A DNA stretch of 40,442 nucleotides from an uncultured Eubacterium sp. (GTDB taxonomy: Bacteria > Bacillota > Clostridia > Lachnospirales > Lachnospiraceae), in assembly GCA_947178105.1 (NCBI GenBank), contig CAMWXD010000036.1, positions 1 through 40,442 on the forward strand, in the 5' to 3' direction. A program made the position numbers and the translations under genes. Shown one piece after another: positions 29,104-38,343 of the stretch. How positions within the stretch are numbered: the stretch's first letter is position 1; each line of letters opens with the position of its first letter. The notes under the pieces are model-generated. The model had not been told where the DNA came from. It was given only the letters and a program-made list of their open reading frames with translations, and searched no databases.

Positions 29104-30345
29104 ATGGGGACAACATGGAATGATACACCCAGTGCAGACCGGGTGCATATTACGTTTTTCGGGAAAATGAACAGCGGGAAATCGTCGCTGATCAATGCGC
29201 TGGCAGGGCAGCAGATATCCATTGTGTCTGATATCAGCGGCACAACGACAGACCTTGTAAAAAAACCGATGGAAATACATGGGATTGGAGCTTGTGTGCT
29301 GGTCGATACGGCTGGATTTGATGATACGGGCGTATTGGGCGAGAGCCGGGTTGCACTGGCAAGGCAGGCGGCGAAACAGGCGGACCTGGCGGTGCTTGTA
29401 TTTGACGGAAACGGGCAAAACAGCCGGTTTGACGAAGAAAAGCAGTGGTTTTGCCTGCTGCAAAAAAGGGATACACCGGTTATTTTAGTCCTGAATAAAA
29501 CCGATACAAATGCACGGGCGAAAGAGCTGGCATTGCAGATCGGGGAACAGTTTGGGAAAACACCGCTTCTTGCAAGCGCTGCGGCAAAAGAGGGGATCGA
29601 GGAGCTGAAACAGGCGCTGATTGCTGCCGCAGCAGACAAAAGCACAGAACAAATGCGCCAGATTACCGGAGGCATTGTCGGCAAAGAAGATCTGGTCATG
29701 CTGGTGATGCCGCAGGACATCCAGGCGCCGAAGGGACGCCTGATCCTGCCGCAGGTACAGACGCTGCGGGAGCTTTTGGATCAAAAATGCATTACAGTAT
29801 GTACGTCGACGGATCAGTTTACACACGCCCTGGCAGCACTCAAGCAGCCGCCGAAGCTGATCGTGACAGATTCCCAGGTGTTTCGCACGATCTATGAGAA
29901 AAAGCCAAAGGAAAGCATGTTAACTTCCTTTTCGGTGTTGTTTGCCGCTTATAAAGGGGATATGGACTATTTTGTACAGGGCGCGCATTTGATCGAAACG
30001 CTGACGGAGCAGGATCAGGTATTAATCGCAGAGTGCTGTACACATGCTCCCTTGGATGAGGATATCGGGCGGGTAAAGCTGCCGCGCCTGCTGCGTAAAA
30101 AGGTTGGCGAAGGGCTGCGTATAGACATTGTCTCCGGCACGGATTTTCCGCAGGATCTGGCAAAATACAGCCTGATTATCCAATGCGGCGCCTGTATGTT
30201 TAACCGTAAGTATGTGATGTCCAGAGTCGAAGCGGCAAAAGAGCAAAGGGTGCCTATGACCAATTATGGGGTTGCGGCAGCGTATTTGAACGGGATTTTA
30301 GATCAGGTGGAACTGCCTGGGCAGAGCAGGAAGGAGCAGCAGTAG
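29104..30345 (+). CDS. hydF: [FeFe] hydrogenase maturation GTPase HydF
   Basis: The protein has 413 residues. The N-terminal GTPase domain has P-loop GKMNSGKSS, switch-I region ISGTTTD, G3 DTAGFDD and G4 NKTD. A dimerisation domain and the Fe-S domain with CTH (ECCTHAP) and a distant CGAC (QCGACMFN) follow, the ligands of the [4Fe-4S] cluster that carries the diiron precursor. HydF is the scaffold that hands the 2Fe subcluster to HydA. GGAGG precedes the ATG. It heads a run with the TM1266-type gene and hydG. Confidence 0.95.
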   Translation: MGTTWNDTPSADRVHITFFGKMNSGKSSLINALAGQQISIVSDISGTTTDLVKKPMEIHGIGACVLVDTAGFDDTGVLGESRVALARQAAKQADLAVLVFDGNGQNSRFDEEKQWFCLLQKRDTPVILVLNKTDTNARAKELALQIGEQFGKTPLLASAAAKEGIEELKQALIAAAADKSTEQMRQITGGIVGKEDLVMLVMPQDIQAPKGRLILPQVQTLRELLDQKCITVCTSTDQFTHALAALKQPPKLIVTDSQVFRTIYEKKPKESMLTSFSVLFAAYKGDMDYFVQGAHLIETLTEQDQVLIAECCTHAPLDEDIGRVKLPRLLRKKVGEGLRIDIVSGTDFPQDLAKYSLIIQCGACMFNRKYVMSRVEAAKEQRVPMTNYGVAAAYLNGILDQVELPGQSRKEQQ

Positions 30346-30347
30346 CG

Positions 30348-30608
30348 ATGGAAACAGGGGAGACAAAGCTTGCCGTGGTCGCGATTGTGGTAGAACAGGA
30401 AGAGAGCGTCCGGGAACTGAACGAGCTGCTCCACGGATGCAGCCGCTATATTATTGGCAGAATGGGAATCCCGCACAGAGAGCGTGGGGTATCCTTAATC
30501 AGTATCGCGATGGATGCCCCGGCGGATGTGATCAGCGGATTGTCCGGAAAGCTGGGAAGGATACGCGGGGTGTCCGCAAAGGTAGCGTATTCTAAAATGC
30601 CGGAATAG
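30348..30608 (+). CDS. TM1266-type putative iron-only hydrogenase regulator
   Basis: The protein has 86 residues with a ferredoxin-like ACT/NikR-C-type fold pattern (LAVVAIVVEQEESVRELNEL; YIIGRMGIPHRERGVSLISI; a closing helix and strand). This is the TM1266 family often found beside hydE/F/G genes and presumed to regulate [FeFe] hydrogenase. No DNA-binding domain is present. It starts 2 bases after the hydF stop and precedes hydG by 34 bases, consistent with one operon. The biochemical role is unknown. Confidence 0.85.
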   Translation: METGETKLAVVAIVVEQEESVRELNELLHGCSRYIIGRMGIPHRERGVSLISIAMDAPADVISGLSGKLGRIRGVSAKVAYSKMPE

Positions 30609-30642
30609 ATAAATAGAAGCATGAAAAGGAAGGTTTGATTGT

Positions 30643-32061
30643 ATGTATGATGTAATGTCACCGAAAGCAGAGGAATTTATCAATGATGAAGAAATCCGGG
30701 AATGCCTGGAGTATGCGCAAAAAAACAAACAGAACGAAGCGCTGATCAATGAAATCCTGGAAAAGGCCAGGAACATGAAAGGGCTTTCCCACAAAGAGGC
30801 GCTTGTATTGCTGGATTGTGAGCTGGAAGAGAAAAACAAAGAAATCTATAAGCTGGCGGAGCAGATCAAGCAGGAGTTTTACGGGAACCGCATCGTCATG
30901 TTCGCGCCGCTGTATTTGTCCAATTATTGTATTAACGGCTGCGAATACTGTCCGTACCATGCAAAAAACAAGCATATTACAAGAAAGAAGCTGACGCAGG
31001 AGGAAGTACGGCGGGAAGTGGTTGCATTGCAGGATATGGGGCATAAAAGGCTGGCGCTGGAAGCGGGGGAAGACCCGGTAAACAATCCGCTGGAGTATAT
31101 TCTGGAATGCATTCATACCATTTACAGTATCAAGCATAAAAACGGCGCGATTCGGCGTGTCAATGTAAATATAGCGGCGACGACGGTCGAGGATTATCAA
31201 AAGCTAAAGGAAGCAGGCATCGGTACTTATATTTTGTTTCAGGAAACATACAATAAGCAGCAGTATGAAAAGCTGCATCCGACAGGGCCAAAGAGCAATT
31301 ATGCTTACCATACAGAGGCGATGGACCGCGCGATGGACGGCGGGATTGATGATGTCGGGCTGGGTGTGCTGTTTGGCCTGAATAATTATCGCTATGACTT
31401 TACCGGCATCCTGATGCACGCAGAGCATCTGGAGGCGTACAAGGGGGTAGGCCCGCATACGATCAGCGTTCCGAGGGTACGGCGTGCCGATGATATTGAC
31501 CCTGATGTATTTGATAACGGGATTTCGGATGAGATCTTTGAAAAGATCGTTGCCTGTATCCGTATTGCAGTGCCGTATACGGGTATGATTGTATCTACCA
31601 GGGAATCAGCGCAGACGCGCAAAAAAGTGCTGCATCTTGGCATCTCACAGATCAGCGGCGGCTCCAGGACGAGCGTCGGCGGTTATTATGAGGAGGAAAA
31701 GGAAGAGGACAATTCTGCGCAGTTTGATGTCAGCGACCGCAGAACATTGGAAGAAGTCGTGCACTGGCTGATGGAGATGGGCTATGTGCCGAGCTTTTGC
31801 ACCGCCTGCTATCGTGCCGGACGTACCGGCGACCGTTTTATGGAGCTGTTAAAAAGCAGGCAGATTGTCAACTGCTGCCATCCAAACGCGCTGATGACGT
31901 TAAAGGAGTTTTTGGAGGATTATGCCTCACCGCAGACAAAAGCGCTTGGGGAAAAGCTGATTGCTGAGGAGCTGAAAAAGATTCCAAATGAAACAGTCAG
32001 GAAAAAAGCCGAACAATATATCAGCCAGATCCATGATGGGCAGCGGGACTTTCGGTTTTAA
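30643..32061 (+). CDS. hydG: [FeFe] hydrogenase H-cluster maturase HydG
   Basis: The protein has 472 residues. It is a radical SAM tyrosine lyase that makes CO and cyanide ligands for the H-cluster. The SAM-cluster motif is C-x3-C-x2-C in NYCINGCEYCPYH. LALEAGEDPVNNP and ISVPRVRRADDIDPD are family hallmarks. The C-terminal auxiliary-cluster motif is FCTACYRAGRTGDRFM. AAGGAAGG precedes the ATG. HydE, the third radical SAM maturase, is not in this window and must be elsewhere. Confidence 0.95.
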   Translation: MYDVMSPKAEEFINDEEIRECLEYAQKNKQNEALINEILEKARNMKGLSHKEALVLLDCELEEKNKEIYKLAEQIKQEFYGNRIVMFAPLYLSNYCINGCEYCPYHAKNKHITRKKLTQEEVRREVVALQDMGHKRLALEAGEDPVNNPLEYILECIHTIYSIKHKNGAIRRVNVNIAATTVEDYQKLKEAGIGTYILFQETYNKQQYEKLHPTGPKSNYAYHTEAMDRAMDGGIDDVGLGVLFGLNNYRYDFTGILMHAEHLEAYKGVGPHTISVPRVRRADDIDPDVFDNGISDEIFEKIVACIRIAVPYTGMIVSTRESAQTRKKVLHLGISQISGGSRTSVGGYYEEEKEEDNSAQFDVSDRRTLEEVVHWLMEMGYVPSFCTACYRAGRTGDRFMELLKSRQIVNCCHPNALMTLKEFLEDYASPQTKALGEKLIAEELKKIPNETVRKKAEQYISQIHDGQRDFRF

Positions 32062-32097
32062 CCAAAGCCCTGCCAGGCGAAAGAAAGAGGATACCGC

Positions 32098-32565
32098 ATG
32101 ATTTATATTAGTATGGTTGGATTGGCCTTTTTTATGGAATACTATGTGAAACGGCATATGGACAGGGTGCGTTCGTTACAGGAGCAGCGCCCGCTTGCCG
32201 GCGGGAACATCGTGCTGAAAAAATATTATAATACAGGAGCGGCAGGCAACTTTTTAGACAGCTATCCAAAATGGGTCCGGCGTATCCATATATGTGCGCT
32301 GTTGACCGCTTTGCTGGCATTTGTATGCATCCTGCAAAAAAAGGGCGCCGCCGCGGCAAAGACAGGACTTTCATTTTTAGTGGGCGGCGGGCTGAGCAAC
32401 CTGCATGACCGTCTGACTAAGGGGTATGTGGTAGATTATGTCAGTTTTGGTTTTGGGCCGAAGCGGTTTCGCAGGCTGGTGTTTAATATGGCGGATTTTT
32501 TTGTATTTGCCGGAATTCTTTTATGCGGGATTGAAATTTTTCGGAAAGACAGGCAAAAGGAATGA
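32098..32565 (+). CDS. lspA: Signal peptidase II (lipoprotein signal peptidase)-like
   Basis: The protein has 155 residues and four membrane segments. It shows the LspA signatures: NTGAAGNFLD, GGGLSNLHDRLTKGYVVDYV with the first catalytic Asp, and FNMADFF with the second. It cleaves signal peptides of prolipoproteins at the membrane after lipidation. It is somewhat divergent from classical LspA (N-terminal segment short, His in NLHDR) and may be a second copy. Its position after hydG (37 bases) is probably incidental cotranscription. Confidence 0.8.
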   Translation: MIYISMVGLAFFMEYYVKRHMDRVRSLQEQRPLAGGNIVLKKYYNTGAAGNFLDSYPKWVRRIHICALLTALLAFVCILQKKGAAAAKTGLSFLVGGGLSNLHDRLTKGYVVDYVSFGFGPKRFRRLVFNMADFFVFAGILLCGIEIFRKDRQKE

Positions 32566-32575
32566 TAAGGAAAAG

Positions 32576-32632
32576 CGCTAAGGAAAGAGTGATAGGGAAA
32601 GAACGCTAAGGAATGAACACTAAGGAAAGAAG
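32576..32632 (+). repeat. Three CTAAGGAA repeats before the second MATE gene
   Basis: CTAAGGAA occurs at 32578-32585, 32606-32613 and 32620-32627, within imperfect copies of CGCTAAGGAAAGA-like units, with diverged GATAAGGAA and GATAGGGAA nearby. Each core resembles a ribosome binding site. It probably arose by slippage; effects on translation of the next gene are possible. Confidence 0.45.
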
Positions 32633-32644
32633 GATCAAAAAACG

Positions 32645-34057
32645 ATGGAAGTGACGCAAATGCAAAACGGGAAGCAGGAGCAAAAGGGGAATCCTCTGGG
32701 AAGCAAGCCGGTCGGCAGCCTGCTTGTGGAGTTTGCGGTTCCGAGCATTATTGCAATGCTGGTCAGCGCTTTGTATAACATTGTGGATCAGTTTTTTATC
32801 GGGCATTATGTCGGTATGCTTGGGAATGCAGCGACGAATGTGGCTTTTCCGCTGACGATGAGCTGTACGGCGATTTCATTGATGTGCGGGATTGGCGGGG
32901 CGGCGAATTTTAACCTGAATATGGGGCGCGGCAGAAAGGAAAAAGCGGCGAAGTATGCGGGAAATGCGGTTACAATGACTATTGTCATCGGCGTGCTGTT
33001 GTGCGTGGTTACAAAGCTGTTTTTAAAGCCGATGATGGTTACCTTTGGCGCGACCGACCAGACGCTTGCTTATTCGCTTACTTATACAGGGATTACGTCT
33101 TTTGGGTTTCCGTTTTTGATCTTTACGACCGGCGGCTCCAACCTGGTCAGGGCGGACGGAAGCCCGCGGTTTTCCATGCTGTGTACGCTTGTCGGCGCGA
33201 TCGTGAATACGGTGCTGGATGCCCTGTTTATGATACAGTTTGGCATGGGCATCCAGGGAGCTGCATGGGCGACGGTCATTGGGCAGGTTGTATCTGCGGT
33301 GCTTGTTGCGGCATATCTGTCCCGCTTTCAGACGGTGAAGCTCGTACGGGAATGCTTTTTGCCGAAGGCAGCCTGCTGGGGCAATATCGCAAGGCTTGGC
33401 ATGTCGCCGTGCATCAACCAGCTTGCTATGATGGCGGTACAAATCGTATTGAATAATGTACTGACGTTTTACGGCGCACAATCTGCCTATGGCGGCGATA
33501 TCCCGCTTGCCTGCGCAGGGATTATATCCAAAGTCGGGATGATGTTTTTTTCGATCGTCATAGGCATTTCGCAGGGGATGCAGCCGATTGTCAGCTTTAA
33601 TTACGGGGCGAAACAGTACGGGCGGGTATTGGAGGCTGTATGGAAGTCTATTTTCTGTGCGACGGTTATTTCATTGGTGGCATTTTTGTGCTTTCAGATC
33701 TTTCCAAGGCAGATCATCGGGCTGTTTGGACAGGAAAGTGAAGAATATTTTGCGTTTGCTGAACGGTATTTCAGGATCTATATGTTTTTTACGTTTGTAA
33801 ACCAGTTTCAGCCGATTGTGGCAAATATGTACACTTCCATCGGAAAAGCTGCCGCCGGAGCGCTGATGTCTCTGACCAGGCAGATCCTGTTTTTAATGCC
33901 GCTGCTGATCGTGCTGCCAAAGTTTTTCGGGCTGGAGGGCGCGATGTATGCGGCGCCGATTGCGGATTTTGTGGCGTTTGTCATTGCCCTGGCGATGCTG
34001 CTTAGAGAGTCCCGCCTGCTGAAACGGGCGGCTGCGGATGTGGGCGGCGCAGCTTAG
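32645..34057 (+). CDS. MATE-family efflux transporter, second copy
   Basis: The protein has 470 residues and about 12 membrane segments. VGSLLVEFAVPSIIAMLVSA then LYNIVDQFFIGHYVG at the start, GMGIQGAAWATVIGQ at mid-protein and QGMQPIVSFNYGAK in the second half are typical MATE motifs. It is only modestly similar to the MATE protein at 17.1-18.5 kb, so the two are paralogues rather than a recent duplication. AGAAGGA upstream serves the ATG. Substrate is unknown. Confidence 0.9.
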   Translation: MEVTQMQNGKQEQKGNPLGSKPVGSLLVEFAVPSIIAMLVSALYNIVDQFFIGHYVGMLGNAATNVAFPLTMSCTAISLMCGIGGAANFNLNMGRGRKEKAAKYAGNAVTMTIVIGVLLCVVTKLFLKPMMVTFGATDQTLAYSLTYTGITSFGFPFLIFTTGGSNLVRADGSPRFSMLCTLVGAIVNTVLDALFMIQFGMGIQGAAWATVIGQVVSAVLVAAYLSRFQTVKLVRECFLPKAACWGNIARLGMSPCINQLAMMAVQIVLNNVLTFYGAQSAYGGDIPLACAGIISKVGMMFFSIVIGISQGMQPIVSFNYGAKQYGRVLEAVWKSIFCATVISLVAFLCFQIFPRQIIGLFGQESEEYFAFAERYFRIYMFFTFVNQFQPIVANMYTSIGKAAAGALMSLTRQILFLMPLLIVLPKFFGLEGAMYAAPIADFVAFVIALAMLLRESRLLKRAAADVGGAA

Positions 34058-34190
34058 AAGCCGGCAAAAACAGGAAAGAAAGACGCAGAAAATAAAGAAC
34101 TGGAAAAAAGAAAGAATTTTAGTTGTGAAATCTGTAAATAAGTGATATTTTATAATAAGAAGAATATTTAGGAGGAGAGAGGAAAGTAAT

Positions 34191-35732
34191 ATGAGTAAAA
34201 AACCTACGGTATTAATGATTTTAGACGGATTTGGCCTGAATGAGAAAAGCGAGGGCAACGCTGTGGCGCAGGCAAATACGCCGGTGCTGGACAAGCTGAT
34301 GAGCGAGTATCCGTTTGTAAAAGGCTATGCCAGCGGGCTGGCTGTCGGCCTTCCGGACGGGCAGATGGGAAATTCCGAGGTTGGGCATCTGAATATGGGT
34401 GCCGGGCGTATCGTATACCAGGAGCTTACAAGAATTTCAAAGGAAATTGAAGACGGCGACTTTTTCAAAAATGAAGCGCTGCTTGCGGCAGTGGAAAACT
34501 GCAAAAAGAATGGATCATGCCTGCACCTGTTCGGACTTGTGTCAGACGGAGGCGTACACAGCCACAATACGCATATTTACGGGCTGTTAGAGCTTGCAAA
34601 AAGAGAAGGGCTTGACAAGGTCTATGTACATTGCTTTATGGATGGGCGTGATACGGCTCCGTCTTCTGGCAAGGGCTTTATTCAGGAATTGGTAGACAAG
34701 ATGAAGGAGATCGGCGTTGGCAAGATCGCGACGATATCCGGGCGTTATTACGCGATGGACCGTGACAACCGCTGGGATCGTGTGGAAAAGGCTTACGTTG
34801 CCCTGACAAAGGGTGAAGGCGTGAAAGCGCAGGATCCGGTAGCGGCAATGCAGGCATCCTATGACGATGACAAGACGGACGAGTTTGTACTGCCGACGGT
34901 AATCGAACAGGATGGAAAGCCGGTGGCAACTGTAAAGGATCAGGATTCTGTTATCTTTTTTAACTTCCGCCCAGACCGTGCCAGAGAGATGACAAGAGTA
35001 TTCTGCTGCGATGATTTCAGCGGATTTGACCGCGGCGCCAGAAAACAGGTGACCTATGTCTGCTTTACCGAATATGACGTGACGATCCCGAACAAGGAAA
35101 TTGCGTTTAAAAAGGTAGAGCTGAAAAATACATTTGGGCAGTTCCTTGCGGCAAACGGCAAAACGCAGGCAAGAATCGCCGAGACAGAAAAGTATGCCCA
35201 TGTGACCTTTTTCTTTAACGGCGGCGTGGAAGAGCCAAATAGCGGGGAAGAGCGTATTCTTGTAAAATCACCGAAGGTGGCGACGTATGACTTGCAGCCG
35301 GAGATGAGTGCGCCGGCAGTATGCGACAAGCTCTGTGAAGCGATCCGTTCGCAGAACTATGACGTAATTATTATCAACTTTGCAAACCCGGACATGGTAG
35401 GGCATACCGGTGTGATGGAGGCAGCGACAAAAGCGGTGGAAGCAGTCGACGCCTGCGTTGGCAGGGCATTGGAAGCTTTGCTGGAGGTAGACGGCCAGAT
35501 GTTCCTGTGCGCAGACCACGGCAATGCGGAGCAACTGATCGATTATGAAACAGGCGTGCCGTTTACAGCGCATACGATCAATCCGGTGCCGTTTATCCTG
35601 ATTAACTATGATCCGGCGTATACGTTAAAGGAAGGCGGGCGTCTTGCAGATATTGTGCCGACTTTAATTGAAATGATGGGAATGGAGAAGCCTGCGGAAA
35701 TGACAGGGGAATCTTTATTAATCAAAAAATAA
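34191..35732 (+). CDS. gpmI: 2,3-bisphosphoglycerate-independent phosphoglycerate mutase
   Basis: The protein has 513 residues. It interconverts 3- and 2-phosphoglycerate in glycolysis using two Mn2+ ions. The N-terminus has LMILDGFGLN with a metal Asp, MGNSEVGHLNMGAGR contains the phosphorylated Ser, and ADHGNAEQLID and PFTAHTINPVPFI complete the alkaline-phosphatase-like metal site. GGAGGAGAGG lies before the ATG. A -10-like TATAAT lies at 34151-34156 without a clear -35. A terminator follows, so it is monocistronic. Confidence 0.95.
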   Translation: MSKKPTVLMILDGFGLNEKSEGNAVAQANTPVLDKLMSEYPFVKGYASGLAVGLPDGQMGNSEVGHLNMGAGRIVYQELTRISKEIEDGDFFKNEALLAAVENCKKNGSCLHLFGLVSDGGVHSHNTHIYGLLELAKREGLDKVYVHCFMDGRDTAPSSGKGFIQELVDKMKEIGVGKIATISGRYYAMDRDNRWDRVEKAYVALTKGEGVKAQDPVAAMQASYDDDKTDEFVLPTVIEQDGKPVATVKDQDSVIFFNFRPDRAREMTRVFCCDDFSGFDRGARKQVTYVCFTEYDVTIPNKEIAFKKVELKNTFGQFLAANGKTQARIAETEKYAHVTFFFNGGVEEPNSGEERILVKSPKVATYDLQPEMSAPAVCDKLCEAIRSQNYDVIIINFANPDMVGHTGVMEAATKAVEAVDACVGRALEALLEVDGQMFLCADHGNAEQLIDYETGVPFTAHTINPVPFILINYDPAYTLKEGGRLADIVPTLIEMMGMEKPAEMTGESLLIKK

Positions 35733-35750
35733 CAGAATGATTTGCTGGGG

Positions 35751-35789
35751 AGGCTGTTCTTTTTCAGAAAGGAACAGCCTGCTTTTTTT
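35751..35789 (+). terminator. Rho-independent terminator of gpmI
   Basis: AGGCTGTTC (35751-35759) pairs with GAACAGCCT (35772-35780), followed by GC and seven T. Confidence 0.9.
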
Positions 35790-35851
35790 GTGCGCTGGCG
35801 GGGATGTTGGAGGATCCCTTGCAAAAGATTCACGGAAATTTCACACAATTG

Positions 35852-35880
35852 TTGCAATTTTGTTGGAAATTGAGTATAAT
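35852..35880 (+). promoter_or_regulatory. Promoter of the rel gene
   Basis: -35 TTGCAA (35852-35857), 17-bp spacer, -10 TATAAT (35875-35880). Transcription would start near 35887. Confidence 0.75.
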
Positions 35881-35939
35881 GCTTAAATATTAACAGAGAT
35901 AAGATGAGAAGAGATGAGCGAAAGCCGGGAGAGCAGGTG

Positions 35940-38270
35940 ATGAATATGGCAGATTTTTCTATTGAATTAAACGAGCCAAAGGAGTCAGTAGAAGAATTAG
36001 AAGCAAAAATAGGTGCAAAAAGAAACGGAATTCGAAGAATGCCTGACTTTATTGAGCCGCAGGAGCTGTACAAGGAACTGATAACCAGTATCAAAAAATA
36101 CCATCCGTCCACAGATATCACGCAGGTGGAAAAGGCATACCAGATTGCGGCGGCGGCACACAAGGATCAAAAGCGCAAATCAGGAGAGGCATATATTATC
36201 CATCCGCTCTGCGTGTCTATGATTTTAGCGGAGCTGGAGATGGATAAGGAGACGATCGTGGCGGGGCTGCTTCATGACGTTGTGGAAGATACGGTGATGA
36301 CGGACGAGGAGATCGCGCACGAGTTTGGCGACGAAGTAGCGTTGCTGGTAGACGGCGTTACCAAATTAGGGCAGTTATCTTACGATGCGGATAAGGTCGA
36401 GGTGCAGGCTGAAAATTTAAGAAAGATGTTTCTTGCGATGGCAAAGGATATCCGTGTCATATTGATCAAGCTGGCAGACCGCCTTCATAATATGCGTACG
36501 CTGCAGTATATGAGGCCGGAAAAGCAAAAGGAGATCGCCCGCGAGACGATGGACATTTACTCTCCGATCGCCCATCGGCTTGGGATTTCCAAGGTCAAGA
36601 TCGAGATGGATGACCTGTGCTTAAAATACCTGGAGGCAGCGGCGTATTATGACCTGATCCAGCAGGTGGCACAGCGCAAGACGGCGCAGGACGACTATAT
36701 CCGCAACCTGACGGACGAGGTGCGCGGGCATATTGAGCGTGCCGGTATCCAGGCGGAGATCGGCGGCAGGGCAAAGCATTTTTTCAGTATATATAAAAAG
36801 ATGGTCAACCAGAATAAAACACTGGACCAGATTTACGATTTGTTTGCAATCCGCATTATCGTCCGCAATGTGATGGACTGTTATGCGGCATTGGGCGTGA
36901 TCCATGAAAATTATGTCCCGGTGCCTGGCAGATTTAAAGATTATATCGCGATGCCAAAGCCAAACCGTTACCAGTCCCTGCATACGACGCTGATGGGCTC
37001 AGACGGGCAGCCGTTTGAAATCCAGATCCGTACGGTAGAGATGCACCGCGTTGCGGAATACGGGATTGCGGCGCATTGGAAATATAAAGAATCCGCCAAC
37101 GGCGTAAAATCCAGCGTCAACCAGGAAGAGGAAAAGCTAAGCTGGCTGCGCCAGATTCTGGAGTGGCAGCAGGACATGTCTGACAATAAAGAATTTATGA
37201 GCCTGCTGAAAAGCGACCTGGACTTATTTTCTGATACAGTATTTTGCTTTACGCCCGACGGCGATGTCAAAAATCTGCCAAACGGTTCCACACCGGTAGA
37301 TTTTGCATACAGTGTCCATTCGGCGGTCGGGAATAAAATGATCGGCGCCAAAGTCAATGGAAAGCTTGTCACGATCGACTATGTGATCCAAAACGGCGAC
37401 CGCATTGAAATCATTACTTCGCAAAATTCCAGAGGGCCGAGCCATGACTGGCTGAACATTGTAAAGAGCACACAGGCAAAGACAAAAATTAACCAGTGGT
37501 TCCGCAGCGAGCTGAAAGAAGAAAATATCCAGCATGGCAAAGAGCTGATTGCCGCGTACTGCAAGGCAAAGGGAATTGATTTTTCGCTTATCAACAAACC
37601 TGCGTACCAGACAAAGGTCGTGCGCAAATACGGCTTCCATGACTGGAATTCCTGCCTTGCCACGGTCGGGCATGGCGGCGTCAAGGAAGCAAGCATTGTC
37701 AATAAGATGCAGGACGAATACCGCAAAGACCATCCGATCGAGGTTACGGATGATGAGGTGCTCGCAGCGGCAGAAGAAGGCACTTCCAAAAATTTGCAGA
37801 CAAATTCCAAAAGCGGGATTATTGTGCATGGATTATGCGATATTGCGGCCCATTTTGCAAAATGCTGCAGCCCGGTGCCGGGAGATGAAATCTGCGGCTA
37901 TATTACAAGAGGGCGCGGGGTGACCATTCACCGTACAGACTGTATCAATATGATGAACCTGTCAGACCCGGAAAAAACGCGCCTGATCGAAGCGGAATGG
38001 CAGGAAGGGTGCAGCAGCGGCGAGCATGGCCTGTATCTGGGCGAGCTTAAGATCTATGGAAATAACCGGACAGGGCTGCTCGTGGACATTACAAAAATAT
38101 TTACAGAACGCGAGATCGACATTAATTCCATCCATTCCAAAACGAGCAAGCAGGGCGTGGCAACGATCTCCATTTCCTTTGGAACAAAAGGCAAAGACGA
38201 GATGAACCAACTGATTACAAAAATCCGCCAGGTGGAAAGTGTGACCGATATTGAGCGCACGTCAGGCTGA
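35940..38270 (+). CDS. relA: Bifunctional (p)ppGpp synthetase/hydrolase (RSH)
   Basis: The protein has 776 residues. Domains in order: HD hydrolase (RKSGEAYIIHPL, LLHDVVEDTVM), synthetase (RFKDYIAMPKPNRYQSLHT; EIQIRT), TGS (VFCFTPDGDVKNLPNGSTPV), a conserved-Cys/helical region (AKCCSPVPGDEICGYITRG) and C-terminal ACT (LVDITKIFTEREIDINSI). The RFKD motif and intact HD residues mark a bifunctional enzyme that makes and degrades the starvation alarmone. ATG 35940 has GGGAGAGCAGGTG upstream; an in-frame ATG at 35904 lies only about 17 bases from the predicted transcription start and is less likely. The MBL hydrolase gene follows 73 bases later. Confidence 0.95.
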   Translation: MNMADFSIELNEPKESVEELEAKIGAKRNGIRRMPDFIEPQELYKELITSIKKYHPSTDITQVEKAYQIAAAAHKDQKRKSGEAYIIHPLCVSMILAELEMDKETIVAGLLHDVVEDTVMTDEEIAHEFGDEVALLVDGVTKLGQLSYDADKVEVQAENLRKMFLAMAKDIRVILIKLADRLHNMRTLQYMRPEKQKEIARETMDIYSPIAHRLGISKVKIEMDDLCLKYLEAAAYYDLIQQVAQRKTAQDDYIRNLTDEVRGHIERAGIQAEIGGRAKHFFSIYKKMVNQNKTLDQIYDLFAIRIIVRNVMDCYAALGVIHENYVPVPGRFKDYIAMPKPNRYQSLHTTLMGSDGQPFEIQIRTVEMHRVAEYGIAAHWKYKESANGVKSSVNQEEEKLSWLRQILEWQQDMSDNKEFMSLLKSDLDLFSDTVFCFTPDGDVKNLPNGSTPVDFAYSVHSAVGNKMIGAKVNGKLVTIDYVIQNGDRIEIITSQNSRGPSHDWLNIVKSTQAKTKINQWFRSELKEENIQHGKELIAAYCKAKGIDFSLINKPAYQTKVVRKYGFHDWNSCLATVGHGGVKEASIVNKMQDEYRKDHPIEVTDDEVLAAAEEGTSKNLQTNSKSGIIVHGLCDIAAHFAKCCSPVPGDEICGYITRGRGVTIHRTDCINMMNLSDPEKTRLIEAEWQEGCSSGEHGLYLGELKIYGNNRTGLLVDITKIFTEREIDINSIHSKTSKQGVATISISFGTKGKDEMNQLITKIRQVESVTDIERTSG

Positions 38271-38343
38271 GCGGTTTGCCACAAGGCGGCGTAATGCGCA
38301 AGGCGGAGCGAAAATATAGATTAGTAAGGCAGGTAGGATAAGA

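Noticed and set aside
17154..34057. The two MATE genes as a recent duplication
   Set aside because: Their sequences share only family motifs, so they are old paralogues.
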